A DNA stretch of 64,000 nt from Chlorops oryzae (GCA_020466095.1 CM035808.1:76975026-77039025); one strand, 5' to 3'; positions 11,458 to 21,167 are shown, counted from the stretch's first letter. Numbers and translations are program-made. The notes: a model not told the origin generated them from the sequence alone.

Positions 11458-12058
11458 TATGGGAATTTCGGATCGGCGAGGGAGCAATCCACCAATCGGT
11501 CCTATTCAGGACCACCAAAAAGTGAACAAAGTGTTGAAATTGTGAAATAGATAAAGTGGTGGTGAAGTGAACAAAACAAGGCAGCAAAATTTTTCACTTT
11601 TTGCTTTTGGAAAACCTCAATTTTCTCAAATATTTTTTTAATTTTTCTCTCTTTTTTTTAATTTACCCAGTTTTTCTCTAGTTTTTCATTTTTCTCAATT
11701 TTTTCCTATTTTCTCAATTTTTTTCTTTTTTTTTTCATATTTTTTCAATTTTTATTTATTTTTTTCTATTCGAATCACAATAAATATGTTTATAATAATC
11801 TTTAGTTCTATAGTTCATACAAGAACTACTAAAATCTACCAATTGGCAGATTTTTCCAATACGTGAAGTCTGGTAGCGCTACGCTATTGCTGTCAGTCAA
11901 TTCTCATAGTGTCTTCATACAAACTTTGATTTGCGATATCTTCTTAACAATACGTGACCCCAAAAACATATTAAATATTCGGGCTCAGGAGGGTATTTTA
12001 CGTATATTTGCCAAATTTAAGCCAAATCCCCCATATGTCACTAAAGTAAAATTAAGCC
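11458..12058. other. Merlin 3' non-coding region
   Basis: T-rich non-coding sequence (11600-11770 is nearly a TTTTTC/AATTTT mixture) ending in the Merlin inverted terminus. No gene is seen. Confidence 0.6.
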
Positions 12059-12066
12059 GGGTTTTG

Positions 12067-12735
12067 CAATGTAAACAAATATGTAAGTGGTTTGTGATCA
12101 CCTCAAACTAAAAATTTTCTGCCATATATGTATGGTCTGAAATAGTTGATAGCCCAATGTTTCACTGTTAGTTTTTGTTCTATCAATGACTCATGCTTTC
12201 TCCCTTTGTGAAGGATACCATTGTATTTGTACAATTCTCCCTCGTTGAGGAAGTCAAAGATAAGGAAAAAGCGGCACGTACCTTGAGTACTTTGCAGGAC
12301 TGTGGGATCGTTGTGCTCCACTCCTGGGATATTGGGTGATGGAGTGGCGATGATCGGGTGATTAACGCGGCGCGTTTGCGCGTTTAGAGATTGAGAGAAA
12401 AAATTTAGGCTTCTTGCCGTTATAATATTAAGAAATCAAAAAAGTGCAATTAGAAACTTATATAGGAAAAAAATTCAATCACTTCGGCTTCTTTCCGCAC
12501 TTATATTTTTTTATCGAGAATATCCACGGTTTTGGTTTTTCTTTTTAATTAAATTTATTTGCTTCTTTGTTTTTTGGTTTTTTGAGTTGGTTTCACGGGA
12601 GTCGATTTTCGCAAACGTGTCGATCGAATCGAATCTATCCAGTTAGTGTTAATCGCTGTCGCTCCATGCGTTGAATAACCGAGTTCCCTCCATTTTTCTG
12701 GGAAGTAATGAGTAATTAATGTATTACGCCAATGT
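12067..12735 (-). mobile_element. 412-like fragment, minus copy, upstream part
   Basis: On the minus strand this carries the same leader and the same leader/RNase H fusion as the plus copy (frame 12103-12321: DPTVLQSTQGTCRFFLIFDF to LTVKHWAINYFRPYIYGR). It then breaks at the Merlin target site and resumes at 4898. Clear similarity to the plus copy extends to about 12531; 12532-12735 is probably more leader/LTR of the same element, but the boundary with the copia element near 12728-12735 is inferred. Confidence 0.7.
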
Positions 12736-13107
12736 AATTACTCATTTGGCCCATCTCTTTCATTCTAAAACGTTTTGACAGCTTAGATTTAACCTCTTGT
12801 GTTTTTGAAATATCCATACTTTAGAATAATAAGTCATCAACGAAAATTATAATGTATACAAGATCTTGTCCATCCTTTTTAAAGTAAAAACAGTAATCAT
12901 GTTTGCTTCTCTTAAAATTTGATTCGGTCATAAATTTGTGAAAACATTCGTAACATGATCTAGGACTTTCTCTGAGTCCATACAGTGACTTAAACAATTT
13001 GAACACCCTATCAGTACCATCATAATAGCCTTCGGGTTGATTTACATAAATTTTTGAATTAATTTTTCCGTTTAAGAAAGCTGTCTGGACATCCATCTGT
13101 TCGATTT
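12728..13107 (-). pseudogene. copia reverse transcriptase core (RVT_2), 3' part
   Basis: The frame gives KIEQMDVQTAFLNGKINSKI, YVNQPEGYY, VFKLFKSLYGLRESPR and the catalytic motif IIIFVDDLLF. It runs past a stop to KMEMGQMSNYIG-like residues (KRFRMKEMGQMSNYIG) at about 12730. This is the palm of a copia-type reverse transcriptase. Its N-terminal part is at 18367-18683 on the far side of the jockey insertion, and the two join in frame if one copy of the 12-bp duplication is removed. Confidence 0.9.
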
Positions 13108-13364
13108 TAAATTCCTTTTTTTTTTTTTTTTTTTATTAAACGTTTTATTATTTATTGTATCACTCCTGTAAAGTAGGAGTCTTGCAATAAGTTTCGAAAT
13201 CTTACACCTAGTTTAACAAAACTACAGATCACAAAGCATTTCCTTAATTTCGAAAAGTTTATGAGTCGCAAGTTTTTATCAATAGCGGGCCTCAGGTAAC
13301 GTTAACTAGGCGATTTAAGCAGCTAGGAGAGCTGATTTGTTACAACCGCATATATGCATACAGG

Positions 13365-13690
13365 AAGCGCGTAGCTGTTTTGACGTTGATTGCATGGAGA
13401 AATGCATTGGGTGATAGGAGCACGCGCCGAGATACCGATAAGCTAAAAGAGCTGTTTTGACGTTGGATTGCATGGAGAAATGCATTGGGTACTAGGAGCA
13501 CCCACCGAGATACCGATAAGCTAAAAGAGCTGTTTTGACGTTGGATTGCATGGAGAAATGCATTGGGTACTAGGAGCACCCACCGAGATACCGATAAGCT
13601 AAAAGAGCTGTTTTGGCGTGGATTGCATGGAGAAATGCATTGGGTACTAGGAGCACCCACCAAAATACCGATCAGCTGTTTTGACGGACG
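13365..13690 (-). repeat. Tandem array in the jockey copy 2 3' UTR
   Basis: About four units of 76-82 bp, each with gctgttttgacgttggattg, catggagaaatgcattggg and gagcacccaccgagataccg. The array lies just downstream of the ORF2 stop and differs in sequence from the array of copy 1. Confidence 0.9.
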
Positions 13691-13725
13691 TGCATGGAAT
13701 GCACCAAGAAACGCGTGTCGATCTG

Positions 13726-16440
13726 CTAGGGAAGCAGAGTTGATGGATGTGCATGGAAAGCTCCTGCTGTAGAAGAATGATTTGAAATCGCTGGTCGATC
13801 ATTCCTTTTTAATCTCGAAGAGTTCGATATGTTCGACAGTCCACGCGCAAGTGGATTTACATGAGTTCGTAATTTATTAAAATACTTTTCTTTGATTTTG
13901 GTGAACTCAGCTTTGACCAGTTCAACGTTTAACTCTCTATGAATCCGTTCATTTGAGATAAACCAAGGAGCTCCCGTTATAGTCCTTAGTATTTTGGACT
14001 GCGCTCTTTGCAGGATTTCTATATTCGAAGCGCTTGCATTCCCGTACAATTGTAACCCGTACACCCATATTGGTTTTATAACTTGATTGTACAGGAGGAT
14101 CTTATACTCAAGTTTTAGAGGAGAACGGCTATTTATTAACCAGTGCAGGCTTATGGCTTTAAGTTTCATTTGGGTTCTCTTGGCTTCAATATGCTTACGC
14201 CATGTCAATCTTTTATCCAAATGAATACCGAGATATGTGATATCTTCGCATTGTGGGATGCGTACGTTATGGAGAAAAATGTCCGGAGAAGCTTTTCTAT
14301 TGAGCGTGAAAGTAATATGTTGGCATTTGATCTCATTTATTTTGATACGCCATTTAGAAAGCCAATTTTGTATTTTGTTGAGATGATCTTGCAGTGTAGA
14401 AGTTGCAACACTAATGTCCTTGTGCCGACTAAGGACCGCTGTGTCATCAGCAAATGTTGAAATCACGATTCGATCGTTATAAGGAATATCTGCTGTGTAT
14501 ACTAGATAAAGAAAAGGCCCAACAACACTCCCTTGGGGTACTCCTGCATTGATTTCAAAACTTTTTGTAATGTACGAGTTATGTTTTACTTGGAACGTTC
14601 TATGTTTTAAATATGACTCAAAGATCGCGTGAAAATTAACGGGAAGTAGTTTTCTGATTTTGTACAACAATCCATCGTGCCAGACTTTGTCGAATGCTTG
14701 CTGCACATCTATGAATACTGCAGAGCAATACTCCCGATTTTCATAGGCAATCCTGATTTCGTTGGTAATTCGATTTACCTGTTCGATAGTACCGTGTTGT
14801 TTCCTAAACCCGAATTGATGTTTTGGAATTATATTCTGCTCTTGCAAATAAGGTGTTAATTTAGCTAAAAGAACCTTTTCGAATAGTTTTGAGAGGCAAG
14901 GGAGAAGGCTAATTGGTCTATAAGAGGATGTTTGGGTAGGGTCCTTTCCTGGCTTAGGCACCATTTTAATGACCGATCGTTTCCAATCTTTTGGAAAGTA
15001 ACTGAATTTAATTATTGCATTGAACAAGACTGTTAAAAACTGTACTGCTACAGATGGGATATTTTTTAACATTTTTGGAGTGACAAGATCATGTCCCGGG
15101 GCTTTTTTTGTCACAAGTTCATTTTTTATGATACCCGAAATTTCACTTGAACTAATTTGGATGGAAATTCTGCGTGTATTTTCGGATTCGTTCGGAAGAG
15201 TATACTCAGAATTACTCGGATTCGGTTGGAATACTTTATTAAGGTGCAAAGCAAAAGCTGTAGCCTTCTCTTCGTCTGAGCGCGCCCAACCACTGTTGGG
15301 ATACCGAACAGGTGTTTCACTCTGCACAGGAGTCTTAAGAAAACGGCTTGCCAACCACAAGGAGCTACGATTTGAGCCTACAGGCGTAAGATTTTCGACA
15401 AAGTTGTGAGCTTTAGATTCTTTTTCCCTATTTAGAGCTATTCTAAGCTTTTTTTCTACTTCTTTTAGTTTGTTTTTGGCCAACGGAGACCGGGACCGTT
15501 GCCATTCGCGTCTGAGCCTTCGTTTTTCTGCGACGAGTTTTTCGATTTCCCTATTTGAGAAAGTCCTTTTTAAGCTATATTCAAAACGAGGAGTCGCATT
15601 TTGCGCTGCTGATCCTAGATACGAATTAAACACAGTTACGGCGTCGTCAATATGCTCATGGCATTCAATTTTATAATTCGTATGAATATGCGCACTTATG
15701 TATTTTTTGTATTTTAGCCAATTTGTACTTGGATTTGTTAAGCTGAGTGGACGTTCAACTTCAACCGGATATTTATTTAAAGCAAATAAAACCGGGGAAT
15801 GATCTGAGGAGAGGTCGGTAGTTGTTTTTGCAGAAATTAGCTCTCTTGCAATACCTTTAGTTATACCGAAATCTAAGAGGTCTGGAATTTTTTGGAGATC
15901 TGTTGGCCAATAAGTTGGCTGTCTGGGAGATACAAAGTCAAGAGAATTATTTTTATTGATAATTGCCTTGTATAATTGTTGACCCTTGGGATTGCACGTT
16001 CTGGAGCCCCAGAAAGTGTGCTTCGCATTATAGTCTCCTGCTGCTAGAAACTTATCACCCAAAGTCTTAAAGAAGTCTAAGAACAGCGTTTCCGTAACAC
16101 AAAAGCGCGGCGGGCAGTAGATTGCCGAAAGTACGATATTTTTCCCTTGCAATACGACGCAGATTGACGTTGCCTGAATAAATTCATAACTATAAGAATC
16201 CATTGAGAAATGCTGTATTCTTCTACGAATGAGTATACCCGTGCCTCCATGCGCCTTACCATCTGGGTGGTTGGTTTGATAAAATTTATACCCGGTGATT
16301 GAAAAGAAATTTTTATTTGTTAAATGAGTTTCAGAGAGAAGCATGACGTCAACTTCCTCTTGATTTAAAAAATTCTGAATCTCTAGTTTATGTTTAGTTA
16401 ACCCGTTCGCATTCCAGGCACAAATTTTTAGAACACTCAT
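13726..16440 (-). CDS. Jockey ORF2: AP endonuclease-reverse transcriptase, intact
   Basis: 904 residues, starting at the ATG at 16440 (MSVLKICAWNANGLTKHKLE). The endonuclease domain (about 1-230) keeps WNANG, LLSETHL, AIYCPPRF, AAGDYNAKH and SSDHSPV. A basic linker (about 300-350) leads to the RT (about 430-720) with KKAPGHDLVTPKM, SYRPISLLPCLSK, FGFRKQHGTIEQVN, VFIDVQQAFDKVWHDG, GVPQGSVVGP and the catalytic STFADDTA. This is followed by YLGIHLDKRLTW and a C-terminal region with WFISNERIHREL. The length is close to that of jockey ORF2 proteins. The stop lies in the downstream repeat area. The start overlaps the ORF1 stop by ATGA, suggesting translation by termination-reinitiation. No lesion was found. 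Confidence 0.95.
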   Translation of the reverse strand: MSVLKICAWNANGLTKHKLEIQNFLNQEEVDVMLLSETHLTNKNFFSITGYKFYQTNHPDGKAHGGTGILIRRRIQHFSMDSYSYEFIQATSICVVLQGKNIVLSAIYCPPRFCVTETLFLDFFKTLGDKFLAAGDYNAKHTFWGSRTCNPKGQQLYKAIINKNNSLDFVSPRQPTYWPTDLQKIPDLLDFGITKGIARELISAKTTTDLSSDHSPVLFALNKYPVEVERPLSLTNPSTNWLKYKKYISAHIHTNYKIECHEHIDDAVTVFNSYLGSAAQNATPRFEYSLKRTFSNREIEKLVAEKRRLRREWQRSRSPLAKNKLKEVEKKLRIALNREKESKAHNFVENLTPVGSNRSSLWLASRFLKTPVQSETPVRYPNSGWARSDEEKATAFALHLNKVFQPNPSNSEYTLPNESENTRRISIQISSSEISGIIKNELVTKKAPGHDLVTPKMLKNIPSVAVQFLTVLFNAIIKFSYFPKDWKRSVIKMVPKPGKDPTQTSSYRPISLLPCLSKLFEKVLLAKLTPYLQEQNIIPKHQFGFRKQHGTIEQVNRITNEIRIAYENREYCSAVFIDVQQAFDKVWHDGLLYKIRKLLPVNFHAIFESYLKHRTFQVKHNSYITKSFEINAGVPQGSVVGPFLYLVYTADIPYNDRIVISTFADDTAVLSRHKDISVATSTLQDHLNKIQNWLSKWRIKINEIKCQHITFTLNRKASPDIFLHNVRIPQCEDITYLGIHLDKRLTWRKHIEAKRTQMKLKAISLHWLINSRSPLKLEYKILLYNQVIKPIWVYGLQLYGNASASNIEILQRAQSKILRTITGAPWFISNERIHRELNVELVKAEFTKIKEKYFNKLRTHVNPLARGLSNISNSSRLKRNDRPAISNHSSTAGAFHAHPSTLLP

Positions 16441-18014
16441 ATCTTAGCTAAAAGTGCGGTCATTAATTGTGTTTGCATTTGCACAATTCTATCGAGCGAG
16501 CTTTGCATTGCTTGCATAAATTGTGATAAACTTTGAGTTAGAGTCGATATCATAATCTCAAGATTATTATTCGCGTTAGAGGGAGAACTATTATTCATTG
16601 CAGATTTTAGAACATTTGCATACGAAATACCTGAAGTTGCAGGGTTGTTATTAAGGTTTGGATTGGATAACGGTACAGAGACAGTAATGTTTTTTGAAGG
16701 ATTGCGAGCTGATTCTTTCTTGATATTAATTCGCTTTTTCAGGTCTTGATAAACTAGGCACCCTCTGTAGTTTGCAGTATGGTTTCCTTGGCAGTTACTA
16801 CATTTAATTAATCTGCGATCATTTTGAGCTTTTTTGTTACAGACCGAACTATGGTGAAGCTCGCCGCATATTACGCAAACGGGGCGCAGGGTGCAATATG
16901 ACTTTGTGTGACCAAATTCCTGACAGTTGGCACATTGGATAGGACCATTTCTCTTGTGTGGCTCTTCGACCGTTATTTTACGATGCAAAAGGAATTGCAA
17001 GTTATATATTGGATGCGTTTCGTTTTTCTTAAGTTTTAAGTTGTCAGGCAAAAGATCAACTTTAAACATGGGCTGAGGGATTTTCGCTTTATTAAATATA
17101 TTTATGACCGATCTTGCATGGAAGCCCTTTTCCCCTAGCGCACTTTTTATATCATTTGTGTCAACTTCGGCTTCGATGCCTTTGATCACAACTGTTATAC
17201 CTTTGCTACTCTTAAGCTGGTATGTATAAAAATTTTTATTTGCCCCTTCAAACTCTTTAACAACCCTGCGGAAACTTTCCTCAGTGGTAGTTTGGATTTT
17301 GGTTTCATGTATATTACCCTTTGTTAAGGGAACTACATGGAAATCGATATTTCCTAATAATGTAGCCAATTTGGCAACAAGCGCGTTTGAGCTCCTCTCA
17401 CGCAAATAGATTGGAGGCGGTTTAAGCTCTTTTTTTGGCTGATTTTCGGTTGAATTCTCGTTTGAGATTTCAGCCAATGGGGCGAAACGATTTCCCGTCA
17501 ATGTTTTTTGGGAAGCGGGGACTTCCGTTTTGTTAAGCTTGGCCCTAGAGTCATTTTTCCCGGAAGGGCTTCTTTTTCTTTTCGTTATATTAATATAACG
17601 GTGCATACCGATAAGCACCGCCTGCTGGTCATTTTGTTTTTGAATATTTTGGTTTGGTTTTTTTTCAGAAACAACTGGATTTTTGCTCTGATTGGGCGAA
17701 GAAAGTTTGGGAGTAGCGCTAGAAGTACTGGCTACAGGAGATTTTAAGGCTTTACCCGAGGAAGTGTTGTTGCAGCTATTTTCCTTCATTACACATGAAT
17801 TTATTACACTAACCGAATGCGACCTTTTCCTTTCGAAATGGCTTTTTAAGCTTGAAAATTGATTTGTACCTGGTTGAAGACTGTCAGACTGGTCCAGGTT
17901 GTCACCACTTTCGTTTATTTCCCTACTAGGAAGTTGCGGAACATTGTTGATATTTCCATATATTTGATGGTTTGTGTCCACGCTTAGCTTTGGAGGCGAT
18001 CTATTAACTGGCAT
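16437..18014 (-). CDS. Jockey ORF1: gag-like RNA-binding protein, intact
   Basis: The first ATG on the minus strand is at 18014 (MPVNRSPPKLSVDTNHQIYG), giving 525 residues; the open frame extends seven codons further upstream only through a GTG. The first 200 residues are Ser/Asn-rich and disordered. Next come MHRYINITKRKRSP, LKPPPIYLRERSSNALV, a Pre-C2HC domain (HETKIQTTTEESFRRVVKEF) and three knuckles: CANCQEFGHTKSYC, CVICGELHHSSVC and CSNCQGNHTANYRGC. A Met/Gln-rich C-terminal helix (FMQAMQSSLDRIVQMQTQL) may multimerise. It would bind the LINE RNA and take part in nuclear or telomeric targeting as in other jockey gags. The TGA stop overlaps the ORF2 ATG. Confidence 0.93.
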   Translation of the reverse strand: MPVNRSPPKLSVDTNHQIYGNINNVPQLPSREINESGDNLDQSDSLQPGTNQFSSLKSHFERKRSHSVSVINSCVMKENSCNNTSSGKALKSPVASTSSATPKLSSPNQSKNPVVSEKKPNQNIQKQNDQQAVLIGMHRYINITKRKRSPSGKNDSRAKLNKTEVPASQKTLTGNRFAPLAEISNENSTENQPKKELKPPPIYLRERSSNALVAKLATLLGNIDFHVVPLTKGNIHETKIQTTTEESFRRVVKEFEGANKNFYTYQLKSSKGITVVIKGIEAEVDTNDIKSALGEKGFHARSVINIFNKAKIPQPMFKVDLLPDNLKLKKNETHPIYNLQFLLHRKITVEEPHKRNGPIQCANCQEFGHTKSYCTLRPVCVICGELHHSSVCNKKAQNDRRLIKCSNCQGNHTANYRGCLVYQDLKKRINIKKESARNPSKNITVSVPLSNPNLNNNPATSGISYANVLKSAMNNSSPSNANNNLEIMISTLTQSLSQFMQAMQSSLDRIVQMQTQLMTALLAKI

Positions 18015-18354
18015 TGAAACCAGTATTTCCACCACCAGTTTGGAACACCTGTCAGCTGTAAACAGCTGCAGGGACCAGTTGTCTTTGTCTAGTGTGTGTC
18101 TGTAATTTGATTACAATATAAAACCAAAACACATATATCTGTATGTTTGTTTGTCGCAATACTTAGCTTTACTATTTGGATGGAACGGCACCGAATTCAC
18201 GACGAAACCTTGTATCCCGCTTTCTTTTGGGCTTCTGCCTAATTTTTACTTTAGTTTCGCTAAATACGAACTTTAATTACTATTATTATTTCGATTTTTT
18301 ACTGGAGCGCGAACTTTATTCGACTTTACTCGACCAGGGTTGCCAGTCGGATGA
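18015..18354 (-). promoter_or_regulatory. Jockey copy 2 5' UTR / presumed internal promoter
   Basis: About 340 bp between the upstream target duplication and the ORF1 ATG. LINEs of this clade start transcription at their first base from TATA-less internal promoters. The shared GGCAACCCTxxTCG near the 5' end of both copies is the best candidate for a conserved promoter element. This is inference from position. Confidence 0.5.
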
Positions 18355-18366
18355 TAAATTCCTTTT

Positions 18367-18683
18367 GACAAGAAAAAGATTATAATATTTTTAATGTTTC
18401 CATTTTTGCTACTGGTGAATAGGTATTTTCAATTTGTTCTTTTTGTTGATAACCTCTAACTACCAGCCTTGCTTTATAAATATTTTCAGATTTAGTTTTA
18501 TAAACCCATTTAACGTCAATAACCTTTTTATCTCTGGGCTTGTCCACTATGATCCATATTTTGTTTTCCTCAATACTATTTATCTTATTATCCATTGCCT
18601 TCGTCCAATTTTTGAATTCTTTGCTGTCAAGCGTATCTTCAAACGTATTAGGATCATTTACATTGCAGCAGTTTACATAAACG
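18367..18683 (-). pseudogene. copia reverse transcriptase N-terminal part
   Basis: The frame reads NDPNTFEDTLDSKEFKNWTK, AMDNKINSIEENKIWIIVDK, KVIDVKWVYKTKSENIYKAR and VVRGYQQKEQIENTYSPVAK. This is the conserved start of the RVT_2 domain. It has an in-frame TAA just before the jockey insertion, where Leu is expected. Upstream it abuts the mariner; removing the mariner and one TA joins it in frame to the hinge at 19956. Confidence 0.88.
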
Positions 18684-19955
18684 TAACAGGTTGGCTGATA
18701 ACTCCCCGGTCTAACAAAGAAAAACACATTTTTTTTGTCAAAATTCGTTTTTATTATTCAACAAAATTCCCTTCAAGAGCGATACAACGATTATAACGCC
18801 CTTCCAATTTTTTGATACCATTTTGCCTCAAAATAGGCCTCAGTTTCGGCGATCACCTCTTCATTGCAGCCAAAGTTTTTCCCTGCGAGCATCCTTTTGA
18901 GGTCTGAGAACAAGAAAAAGTCGCTGGGGGCCAGATCTGGAGAATACGGTGGGTGGGGAAGCAATTCGAAGCCTAATTCATGAATTTTTGCCATCGTTCT
19001 CAATGACTTGTGGCACGGTGCGTTGTCTTGGTGGAACAACACTTTTTTCTTCTTCATATGGGGCTGTTTTGCCGCGATTTCGACCTTCAAACGCTCCAAT
19101 AACGACATATAATAGTCACTGTTGATGGTTTTTCCCTTCTCAAGATAAACGATAAAAATTATTCCATGCCCATCCCAAAAAACAGAGGCCATTACTTTGC
19201 CAGCGGACTTTTGAGTCTTTCCACGCTTCGGAGACGGTTCACCGATCGCTGTCCACTCAGCCGACTGTCGATTGGACTCAGGAGTGTAGTGATAGAGCCA
19301 TGTTTCATCCATTGTCACATATCGACGCAAAAACTTGGGTGTATTGCGAGTTAACAGCTGCAAACACCGCTCAGAATCATCAACACGTTGTTGTTTTTGG
19401 TCAAATGTGAGCTCGCGCGGCACTCATTTTGCACAGAGCTTTTTCATATCCAATTATTGATGAATGATATGACCAACACGTTCCTTTGATATCTTTAAGG
19501 CCTCTGCTATCTCGATCAACTTCATTTTACGGTCATTCAAAATCATTTTGTGAATTTTTTTTATGTTTTTCGTCGGTAACCACCTCTTTCGGGCGTCCAC
19601 TGCGTCCTCCGTGCTCATTTCACCACGCTTGAAATTTGCATACCAATCAATTATTGTTGATTTTCCTGGGGCAGAGTCCGGAAACTCATTATCAAGCCAA
19701 GTTTTTGCTTCCACTCAATTTTTTCCCTTCAGAAAACAGTATTTTATCAAAACACGAAATTCCTTTTTTTCCATTTTTTTCACAATAACAAAAATTGCTT
19801 CACAAAAGACGCTCTATCTCACAAACTAATTGCCTTACAGACCTCAAATTTTGACACGAATCATTTGAAGGTTGCCACTATATAAAAATAATATGCATTT
19901 AATACTAGAGATGCCATCTATGTGTCAGACCGGGGACTTATCAGCCAACCTGTTA
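18684..19955 (-). mobile_element. mariner transposon, copy 1
   Basis: The element is 18686-19953 (1268 bp), with termini ACAGGTTGGCTGATAA and TTATCAGCCAACCTGT and TA duplications at 18684-18685 and 19954-19955. The inverted repeats continue with CCCCGGTCT for about 28 bp in total. The transposase is on the minus strand and broken. The target is the copia pol gene. Confidence 0.95.
18754..19774 (-). pseudogene. mariner transposase, copy 1, broken
   Basis: Starts at 19774 (MEKKEFRVLIKY). Pieces at 19454-19714 and 18791-19423 carry the N-terminal helix-turn-helix domain (KSTIIDWYANFKRGEMSTED, IEIAEALKISKERVGHIIHQ) and the DD34D catalytic domain (TMDETWLYHY, LFHQDNAPCHKS, YSPDLAPSDFFLFSDLKRML). 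It ends with YNRCIALEGNFVE at 18754. Lesions: a TGA near 19720, a small deletion near 19600, a TAA in place of Tyr near 19452, and a frameshift near the C terminus at about 18825. The usual length is about 345 residues. It would excise and insert at TA; this copy cannot. Confidence 0.93.
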
Positions 19956-21105
19956 ATAAGTGACAAAATCGTTTTTATATCTTGGGTTTGTCTTTTTCTC
20001 TCATGAAGATTTCCTCAGTGCAATCTCCTCTTTGTTTTCATTTATATTTTCTTCTACTGAACTACAAGATTCATATTCGGATTCACTTTCAGTTTCATTA
20101 TTAATGTCATAAATTTTTTCTTCGTTTTTAGTATCATGAATTTGATTTTCATTATCAGTGTTACCGGTTTGATTTTCATTATCAAGGTGATTATCGAAAC
20201 AAACATACTTAGTTTCATTTTCCATAACATCTACTTGTCTAGCGACAATGACTCTTTTATTGATTAATACACGATATCCCACTTCTGTATAACCCAATTA
20301 AACTCCTAGTTTAGCTTTCTCATCCCATTTTCAATTTCTCTGTGATTCGGGTGTTCTAACAAAGACTCGACTTCCATATAATCTTAGATATTTAGCATCT
20401 GGTTTTTCATTAAAAAATATTTCATATGGAGTTTTAGTTTCAACAGTGTTAGCTAGTGTTCTGTTTTTTATATATGTGGCTGCCTTGACAACCTCTGGCC
20501 AAAATTTTTGATTTACTTTTGCTTCTTTTAATAGGCATCTGACTGAGTCCATCACAGTCCTGTTAAACCTCTCAGCTATTCCATTTAATTCGTGTACATA
20601 TGGAGGACATGGCATAATATTAATTCCTTTATATCTTACAAATTTAAAAATTTCATTGTTTATATACTCTTTACCGTTGTCACATCTCAGATTTTTTTCC
20701 TTTCTATCAGTTAGGTTTTCAACTAAATATACATATTCGACTATACACTTAAAAACTTCATTTTTCGATGCAATACAAAATACTTAAGCCAATTTACTTC
20801 GATCATCTACAAACGATAAGAAATATTTTTCGCCACAATTTCCAACAGTAGGATGTGGTCCATTCAAATCAGTATAAACAATCTCTAGAATTTCATTAGC
20901 TCCATTTCTGTCATTTTCAAATTGTAGATTATGCATTTTTTACTCGACACAAGTTGCATATTTCATTTTTGCATTTCCTGAATTCTTAGCTAATCCATAT
21001 AATAGTTAATTTTTACATATAGTATTTAAATAATTAAAATTTACATGACCCAAAGTTCGATGCCATTTTTCTTTATCTGTCATTGTTTTTATTATTTATA
21101 CCTGG
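19956..21105 (-). pseudogene. copia gag-pre-integrase and integrase region
   Basis: Reading leftwards from 21105: HRTLGHVNFNYLNT (zinc-binding His-Cys region, with CNLC-like residues damaged), then an integrase core with all three acidic motifs (EIVYTDLNGPHP, LRCDNGKEYI, HELNGIAERFNRTVMDSVRC), FWPEVVKAATYIKNRT and LRLYGSRVFVRTPESQ. A hinge rich in Glu/Asn follows (NENQTGNTDNENQIHDTKNE). Stops occur at about 20787, 20330 and 20298. The integrase would insert copia cDNA. Confidence 0.88.
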
Positions 21106-21167
21106 TAATTGACTACTATTCACTTGTCTTGACTGTTCAGGTTCATGGTTAAAAAAAACATGACATT

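Larger units (their letters stand above)
4899..12066 (+). mobile_element. Merlin DNA transposon, split by a jockey LINE
   Basis: The element runs 4907-12058. Both ends start GG and share ATTTTACTTTAGTGACATAT followed by GGGGGATT (4912-4940; reverse complement ending at 12052). The flanks are GGGTATTG (4899-4906) and GGGTTTTG (12059-12066), 7 of 8 identical, as expected for the 8-9 bp duplications of Merlin. Without the nested jockey (5085-10088 plus its duplication) the element is about 2.1 kb. It carries the ISXO2/Merlin transposase at 10340-11457. It sits within the minus-strand 412-like element at a site that is uninterrupted in the plus copy near 3497. Confidence 0.85.
13108..18366 (-). 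mobile_element. Jockey-clade LINE, copy 2, full length with open ORFs
   Basis: The element is about 13120-18354, flanked by the 12-bp duplication taaattcctttt (13108-13119 and 18355-18366). Its 3' end is a T run on this strand (the poly(A) tail, 13116-13134), then about 200 bp of unique sequence and a tandem array. ORF2 and ORF1 are uninterrupted. The 5' end begins (minus strand) TCATCCGACTGGCAACCCTG, similar to the start of copy 1. A 5' UTR of about 340 bp should hold the internal promoter. It appears capable of coding for both proteins. Confidence 0.93.
12728..21110 (-). mobile_element. Ty1/copia retrotransposon remnant, split by jockey and mariner
   Basis: Reading leftwards, the element shows a gag-pre-integrase region (HRTLGHVNFNYLNT, about 21060), integrase (20331-20940), a hinge (20001-20297), the N-terminal part of RT (18367-18683) and the RT core (12728-13107). 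Two insertions separate the parts: mariner at 18686-19953 and jockey at 13120-18354. No LTRs or gag were found. The upstream limit is near 21110, and the downstream end is cut at the 412-like element. Confidence 0.87.

Noticed and set aside
4907..12058. Two unrelated 412-like fragments at 3.85-4.9 kb and 12.07-12.7 kb
   Set aside because: They are two halves of one minus-strand copy. Their break points coincide with the uninterrupted site at 3497 and with the Merlin duplication.
14143..15676. Plus-strand ORFs across the jockey ORF2
   Set aside because: Antisense shadows of the reverse transcriptase gene.
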